Positions 58,464 to 64,000 of a DNA stretch of 64,000 nt are shown here, one piece after another. The stretch comes from Eretmocerus hayati (Eukaryota; Arthropoda; Insecta; Hymenoptera; Aphelinidae), in assembly GCA_029851415.1 (NCBI GenBank), contig CM056743.1, forward strand, positions 77,828,186 through 77,892,185. Direction: 5' to 3'. The position numbers and the translations under genes are program-made. Under the pieces are notes generated by a model. It made no database searches. It saw nothing but the letters and a program-made list of their open reading frames with translations, and had not been told where the DNA came from. Position 1 is the first letter of the stretch; each line of letters starts with the position of its first letter.

Positions 58464-58624
58464 GGGCCTCGACAGAAAGTGCGCATTTGCTCTTTTTCCC
58501 CCTTCTTCCCCTGTGGAAGTAGCGCCATTGCGCGCCCGTGGTGGCGACTGCAACTACAGGGCCTATGCTTATACACGGGGGAAAAAGTGGAGAAAAGAGC
58601 ATTGCGCACTTTCTGTCGAGGCCC
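58464..58624. mobile_element. MITE, 161 bp, TTA-flanked
   Basis: Terminal inverted repeats GGGCCTCGACAGAAAGTGCG and its complement, with TTA on both sides (58461-58463 and 58625-58627). The left arm of the long inverted repeat has no insertion at the same place. The TTA/TA flanks suggest a Tc1/mariner-type or related non-autonomous element. Confidence 0.7.
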
Positions 58625-58948
58625 TTAGGGTCCACGAATCGAGAGCAAGGGAAGACCCAGTCCACGAAGCTTCATGATAAGGCCCAAATTCGACACGATT
58701 TCGGTATTTTCGACTGTTTTCAACAGCTCGTATAAAATCGGGATTCTGAAGGAACAACCAAATTATTGTTGGGCCTTCAAATGGACACCTGGAAGAACAT
58801 TTTCTCATAGGTTTGGGGTCGATAAAAAATAAACGATTTTTTTAAATTGGCCTTGAAGTTCCACGTTTTTACAAAAATGCCCAACTTAAATCGGCTGTAG
58901 ATCGTACGTGAGATAAGATAATGACACGTTCCAAAAAGGAAATTGAAG

Positions 58949-59436
58949 GTTTTTTCAAGGCCTAAAAGCTTTTTCTTCTGCAAAATCTTGCTACGAGACT
59001 TCCATTTTGACCTATACGCCTCCAGAGGTGGTGCAAAGTCGTATTTTTGGGCTTTTTTTGATGCAACTGTGGGACCTACCAGAAATCAATTTTTTGGCCC
59101 GGTCAATTTCTTTCTTGAAAGTGTACGTTATACCGAAAGAAATGCGCCCAGCTAAGATGAAAAAGATGCATTTGGGTCCGAGCTACGAATTTTCCAAGAT
59201 AGCGAAAAATAGGCGAAAAACTGCTCAAAAATGGGACTTGGAAAATTCGTAGGGCCCGCCATGGGTCTCAAAAAAATCTGAAAAAAAATTTTTTCAACTA
59301 TATTCTAGTAGTACCAACGGAAAAAAAATGTTTGGGGCATTTTTAAATTCCGTCGATTTCCAAAATGTTCACCTTGGTCCAGAATGACCCATATATGATC
59401 ATATAATAGAAGAAAGCACATAGCAACTCATCTCTT
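58949..59436. other. Unassigned spacer between recombinase unit and retroelement 3
   Basis: No recognisable gene or repeat. Confidence 0.45.
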
Positions 59437-59811
59437 TGTCCTGGGGAACCCCACCAACGACGACGAATGAGTAGGAAAAGTAGGTTATCAACAATAGTAT
59501 GAATACGGCGCGAAGGAAGCGCTGTGTGGGCTTCTTCATCTGCGTCCTCTCGCACTACGAGCTTTTCCACGAGCTTCACTCGCAGGGCTCTTCTTACCCA
59601 GTCCACGTAGCTGTAAAATCTAAGCGCGCCCCGCGCCTCGTAAACGCATTATAAGTCTCTCTCTCATATTTGAATATACCTTCCATTGGATAAACAGCAA
59701 TTGAGAATATCTACGGAATCACCTATCGGCATCCAATTCCACCCCGTCTGCTACAATTAGCGGAGACAGAGGACGACCATAAACCTAACAGACTGGTGAC
59801 AGCGGTTTGGG
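59437..59811 (+). repeat. Retroelement 3, 5' LTR (start uncertain) and primer-binding site
   Basis: The LTR end CTAACA (59790) is followed by GAC and TGGTGACAGCGGTTTGGG (59794-59811), the same layout as retroelement 2 (GTAACA, AAC, TGGTGTCAG). A TATAAG box is at 59650-59655. The start at TGTCCTGGGG (59437) is only the most plausible TG; no second LTR is available for comparison. Confidence 0.45.
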
Positions 59812-60093
59812 CTCTGTTGTGGAAGGAAGCCATACCAATCTCTCTACTACCACTCTGGGCAAGACAACAACTGGAGGCAATTTTTTGAACCTTGCTGGGG
59901 ATATCCAACTTTGAAGGAAAGAAGTCGAACGACATGAAACCACAAACACTTTCAATCCTCATCATCGCTACATCTGGGTAAGCAATTCAAATTTATCCCT
60001 TTTTTCTGTCCTTCGTGGAGAGAGCGCGAGGCACAGACCTAAATCTTTTTCTCTGCAAATCAAATACAAACATAGCCCATATATCTTAATTGA

Positions 60094-60097
<4 letters not shown>

Positions 60098-60126
<29 letters not shown>
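60098..60126. repeat. (TA)n microsatellite in the retroelement 3 leader
   Basis: About 14 TA units ending ten bases before the gag start codon. Confidence 0.8.
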
Positions 60127-60129
<3 letters not shown>

Positions 60130-60135
60130 ATAGCA

Positions 60136-63100
60136 ATGGCGAGAGGAAAGAAAAATCCCATATACAATCCAAATAGCATGAAAGTAGAAGAGAATACCCT
60201 TACCGATTCTAATTCGGATGATTTTAAAGACGCGGAATATGCGGCTTGTTTACAGCCAATGAATGAAAATATTAGCACTGATGACTTAAAAAGTCGTTAT
60301 GAATCGGAGCTGAGAAATGGCAACGCGAAAGCGTGCGATGCCTACTTTGCACTTATTGCGGCTGATAAGGGATTAGAGCAACCGGGAGGCATTTATATGG
60401 AGATTGCAATACGAGAAATAAGTGATGTTCTTGCTACTAATGCAGGAGATCTCCCTGAAACCGATATGGTTCTTCTAGAAAGCTTACCGGACCACTTAGA
60501 GACCACCCAAATTGCAACAGGAGCACGTCACAAATTTGCTAGATATAATTTAGTACCCGAACTGAATGGAAATATTGAAACCCTGAGATTCAACGCGGAA
60601 TCAACGAGATTAGAGAACATGCCTACACAATACCCACACACACATACACAATTAACGGAAAATTTTTCGGAAAATCCTGATGGATTTCATGATTATCAAA
60701 TGATGAGAAACGATGAGTGGCCTGTCGTCAGTGATAAATCACACGTTCGTTTTGGGCAAGATTACGGGTGAGACACTCTCGGCGCCGAAAATCTTGCTAC
60801 GCATAGATTCAGGCGGGACTTTCACAGTCCTGGCGCTGAGGACCTTGATGGTCAACGTGAGTGACACAGGTCGGCAAACCTGGATGCTAATTCAATGCGT
60901 CCCATGTTCAGACAAGAGTTTCACACTCTTGAGACTGAAGTGGCTAGAAGTCGCAAGTCCAGGTCAGATCTCCAGGGTCTTGATGCTGAGAAAGTCGACA
61001 GTAAGGTGACCAGGCGAGAGCTTCAGAGCCTCAGTGCTGAGTCTAGATATGAGGAGATGTCCAAGAGGGGCTTGGATGTCACAAGTAGTCATAAAGACTT
61101 AGATTTAAAGCTTTATCTAAACGAACGACGTGAAGATAATGAGAAGCCACGATCCCCAAAGGATTTTGATACTTTGAATAAACACCATTTCGATGTTCAA
61201 TCTCGTAGAAATACGCGGGACAAAAACTACAAAAATCCAGAAGACTCGTACGATGACGAGCTATATCACACACAACAGGAATCCAAACGTTCTCACCGAA
61301 ACAAATATACAAAACAGGCACGAAAACACAAAATCACTCAGAATATTTCCGATTCTAAATCATCCTCCACTGATTTAGATACGCAAGACGACTTAAATTA
61401 TGAGAGCAGCAGCAATCATAGCAAGAAATCCGATCGATCTGTAATGAATGCGCAGAATGGGAATAGAATATCCAACTATAGTCGAAAATCTGGACGACAC
61501 AGTGATCAAAACTCGAACGCGAGTACAGGCATTCGCCGCGCGAATTCAAGAAATATGTCTACACAATCAAACACTGACCGCAGGCACACTTCAAAATTCC
61601 GATCAACTCTAAGTCAAGCACTAAATAACATCATGCCGTATGATGGAAACCCCGATATGCTAGCCCTTTTCTGTCAAAATATTCGATACATAGTAAATGA
61701 ATATGGCCCAGAATCTGAACCATGGGTTTTGTCCGCATTGGCGAGCAAACTTAGACGTCGAGCCGCGGAAGGATATATAGCGAGATTAACTGGGTACACT
61801 TCAGTCGAGAGATTGCTGGACGACATGACTACTCAATATAGTGGAGTCGGTGGGGCAGACGAGGTTCTCGCTGAATTAAAATTAATTCAACGAAAATCAG
61901 GAGAAGGTGCAGGAGATTATGGTTGACGCGTTCAAACTCTCCACAACCGATTATTAAACGTGTACGATTCTGATCAAAATCTAAAAGATCTGGAGCGGAA
62001 AACATAAAAGAATAATGCAGACAACGAAGCATTACAGCAATTCATATTCGGTCTCGCGGGAGCACTAGAACATCAGGTCAGATCCACTAATCCTACAACC
62101 TCACGTGAAAAAATCGCGGAAGCCGTAAATTTCGAAAATAAGCCGAGTGTCGGGACAATTCCCTCAGGGAAAATTCCTGATCTGAGCTCAGTTGGAATGG
62201 CACCGATCACCAATGCCCTAATCGACGCGAAATTAGAGGAAAAACGTGCATCAGAGCCCCAACCAATTGAAAATGTCGCAATTAGACGAGGTATCGTCTC
62301 GGATGAATGTAGGTTCTGCCATGTCTCTGGCCATTTTGAGAGAGAATGCCCAAGTAAAGTTCAAAATTCAAAGCTTTGCAGAGTTTGTCGCAAACCAGGG
62401 CATACATTCAGAGATTGTCGTGATTTGGACGAGATGATTAACTCTAATCTGATTGATTTTTACGCAATTCTCCAAAGCCAAGTGAACCGCACAACAACAG
62501 ATCGGGATAATAGTCGCCCAAATGCACCGCTCATGATGGAAACACGAGGAGAGAGTGGGCGCGACGGAATGAGAAGCGTAAATTCGAGATATGGCCCGCC
62601 TCGCCGCGATATCGAGCGTTACAATGGAGGACCGTTGAGGCAATATAATTCGGGGAACCCAAATTATTTCAGAAATGACATGAATCGCGACCGGAACGCT
62701 TATGGCAGGAATCGTGATAATATATATCTAAATCGTACGCAAAATAACTACGGATATGGAAACGGAAACCACGAAAATTTTATGGATAGAAACGATAGAG
62801 GAGGGAATTACAATAATGGCATGAATTGCAACAGACACTATTCATCAAATAATGATCGCGATAACTATCGTGGCCAGGGATTGAATTCTTATAGCAATTC
62901 TTATTATAATCGAGGCAATAATGGGTGACGTTATCAGAACAATTGGCAGAACAATAATAATAATCGTTGTAGGAATAACCAGGGACAGAATAATAATAAT
63001 GGCGGTAATTATTTTGAACGAAACGAAAGATGGGATCAAAATACGAGAAATGTAGCTCCGAATGAAAATTCGTCGAGTAATCAGGAAAATCCTTTAAACT

Positions 63101-63147
63101 TCCAAGATGCTCGGCATCAAGCCGCGGGGTCGAGCACGAACAATTAA
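60136..63147 (+). pseudogene. Gag of retroelement 3, five in-frame stops
   Basis: Homologue of gag 2 with exactly the same codon count (1003 plus stop) and one continuous frame. It is interrupted by stops at 60769 (TGA), 60862 (TGA), 61924 (TGA), 62005 (TAA) and 62926 (TGA); I see no frameshift. Order: N-terminal module FALIAADKGLEQPGG (~residue 73), -DAE-like repeats, capsid-like region with MPYDGNPDMLALFCQ (~500), two CCHC knuckles (CRFCHVSGHFEREC and CRVCRKPGHTFRDC, ~724-760), then a long Asn/Gly/Arg/Tyr-rich tail. Gag as a full protein cannot be made without readthrough. The frame overlaps pro-pol by 67 nt and contains the slippery site at 63093. Confidence 0.8.
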
Positions 63148-64000
63148 ATGAACCGAAGAAACCACAGCGGCATGTCTCGATTCGTCTCCTCGATGCGAGC
63201 CAACAAAAACATCCGGTGGTTGAGTTTCACAGTGACAATTTTAAGAATAATGTGTGCCATTTTCACGCTGACACGGGGGCGGATATTACATTGCTGAAAG
63301 CAAAATGCGTCAAAGAAGATATAAAGATTGATAGGGACTATATTGTATCAATCAGCGGCGTTACCGCTGGGGAATGTTTCACTTTGGGGAAAATAAAGAT
63401 GAATTTAAATGGGCTAGATCGTGAGGTCCATATTGTGCCAGATGATTTCGCGATTAATACGGATGGACTCCTTGGATGGAGGGAATTCGAAAAACATGGG
63501 GGAATAATTGACGCCAAAGCGAGATGTCTTAGACTTGCGGAGTTGCAAATACCTTTCGTGGAAAAGGTCACATTCAAAATACCCCCGCGCACAAGACAAA
63601 TTATCTACGCGAAAGTGAAAAAGGATGTAAAAGTAGGATTCGTAGGACTTCAGGACCTAGGACAAAGGATCCTGTTCGGAAATTTTGTCGCGACGAATGA
63701 CAACGGCAAAGCCCACGCGATTTGTATGAATATTAATGATACGGGGAATGAAATAGAACCCCCGGAAGTGTCCCTTGAATTGTGCAAAACGGTAGAAATG
63801 AAAAAAGATATTTTTGATGAAGAGGACTCAGAGAACGAATTAAATACAAAACAGAGAGTCAATATCTTGAAATTCGCGACGGAAGAAGTGAAAGATCGCG
63901 CCGCGAAAGTTTTTGATAGGATAGATCCTAAAACATTGGAAGGTCTGAATGAAGAAGAGATACAACATATGAAGGATCTCATAAAAGAGAATCCTTACGT
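63081..64000 (+). CDS. Pro-pol of retroelement 3, start of polyprotein (partial at window end)
   Basis: The -1 frame relative to gag, open from 63081 without a stop to the window edge (306 codons). It is a Ty3/gypsy-type pol N-terminus: retropepsin with HADTGADITLL (catalytic Asp at 63270) and GLLGWREF (near 63466), then a linker beginning KARCLR and a charged segment that normally precedes reverse transcriptase. It is homologous to the protease of retroelement 1 but keeps the classical DTG. It has no own start and depends on the frameshift at 63093-63099. Reverse transcriptase and integrase, if present, lie beyond 64000. The intact state contrasts with the five stops in gag. Confidence 0.85.
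63093..63136 (+). promoter_or_regulatory. -1 frameshift signal of retroelement 3 (T TTA AAC plus stem)
   Basis: T TTA AAC at 63093-63099 lies in X XXY YYZ phase with gag (CCT TTA AAC TTC). After an 8-nt spacer, 63108-63115 pair with 63129-63136 (TGCTCGGC with GTCGAGCA, one G-U). Loop bases GCCGC (63121-63125) can pair with GCGGC at 63167-63171, giving a possible H-type pseudoknot. The -1 frame is open from 63081. Confidence 0.8.

Larger units (their letters stand above)
52492..58948 (+). mobile_element. ~6.4-kb tyrosine-recombinase unit bounded by long inverted repeats
   Basis: Two convergent recombinase genes (53921-56275 plus; 57330-56728 minus) lie between inverted repeats of 0.83 and 1.18 kb. 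Classical Crypton elements lack terminal inverted repeats, so this is either a new arrangement, a Crypton captured inside another inverted-repeat element, or a chance pair of opposed repeats. 53326-53920 and 57331-57769 hold no gene. Confidence 0.5.
57770..58948 (-). repeat. Right long inverted repeat of the recombinase unit
   Basis: Partner of 52492-53325. It is longer because of two insertions, a 179-bp composite one at 57912-58090 and a 161-bp MITE at 58464-58624. The outer end is GGAAATTGAAG at 58948. Confidence 0.7.

Noticed and set aside
52492..58948. DIRS-type retroelement
   Set aside because: Inverted repeats and a tyrosine recombinase are present, but I find no reverse transcriptase or RNase H between them.

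Overview
The window reads as repeat-rich insect-type nuclear DNA. The evidence is short (63-86 nt) GT-AG introns in tyrosine-recombinase genes of the insect Crypton type, Ty3/gypsy-like gag-pro genes with CCHC knuckles, tRNA-derived SINE-like copies and long satellite arrays. A hymenopteran is possible but not shown. I found no conventional single-copy host gene, functional tRNA gene, rRNA or CRISPR array; everything I could recognise comes from mobile or tandemly repeated DNA.

Layout. 1-16588 and 18152-28577 are two inverted copies of one large satellite-filled element. The right copy is complete (10,426 bp): it begins CCCTGCTGCAAAAG, ends with the inverted equivalent, and carries a 249-bp satellite (B), a ~164-bp satellite (A) built from ~55-bp subunits, a ~260-bp unique island and a 145-bp satellite (A'). 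The left copy runs off the window, contains a 3,236-bp higher-order repeat, and is interrupted by a 1.6-kb solo-LTR-like insertion (8232-9823). Between the two copies lies a 1,563-bp loop. The right copy sits inside an LTR of retroelement 1 with a 2-bp (GA) duplication, but the other half of that LTR lies inverted at 16589-16744, on the far side of the loop. A single flip of the loop by recombination between the two arms explains this exactly.

28578-38326 is retroelement 1 (minus strand): 290-bp LTRs about 99% identical, gag (713 aa), then an 821-aa ORF with a retropepsin domain reached through a canonical T TTA AAC -1 slippery site placed directly before the gag stop. I find no reverse transcriptase or integrase, and 4.1 kb of non-coding DNA takes their place. 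44598-48836 is retroelement 2 (minus): LTR, primer-binding site and a 1003-codon gag with four zinc knuckles, but no pol. 59437-64000 is retroelement 3 (plus): a 1003-codon gag with five in-frame stops and no net length change, then an intact pro-pol frame reached through another T TTA AAC site followed by a stem and possible pseudoknot.

52492-58948 is a ~6.4-kb unit with long inverted repeats (0.83 and 1.18 kb). They enclose a four-exon, 717-aa Crypton-type tyrosine recombinase with all catalytic residues present and, tail to tail with it, a truncated relative that lacks them. Smaller items are a head-to-head SINE pair, several hairpin/MITE-like insertions and short tandem repeats. The parts most worth checking are the satellite-carrying transposon with its flipped loop, the two independent -1 frameshift sites, and the recombinase pair between inverted repeats.
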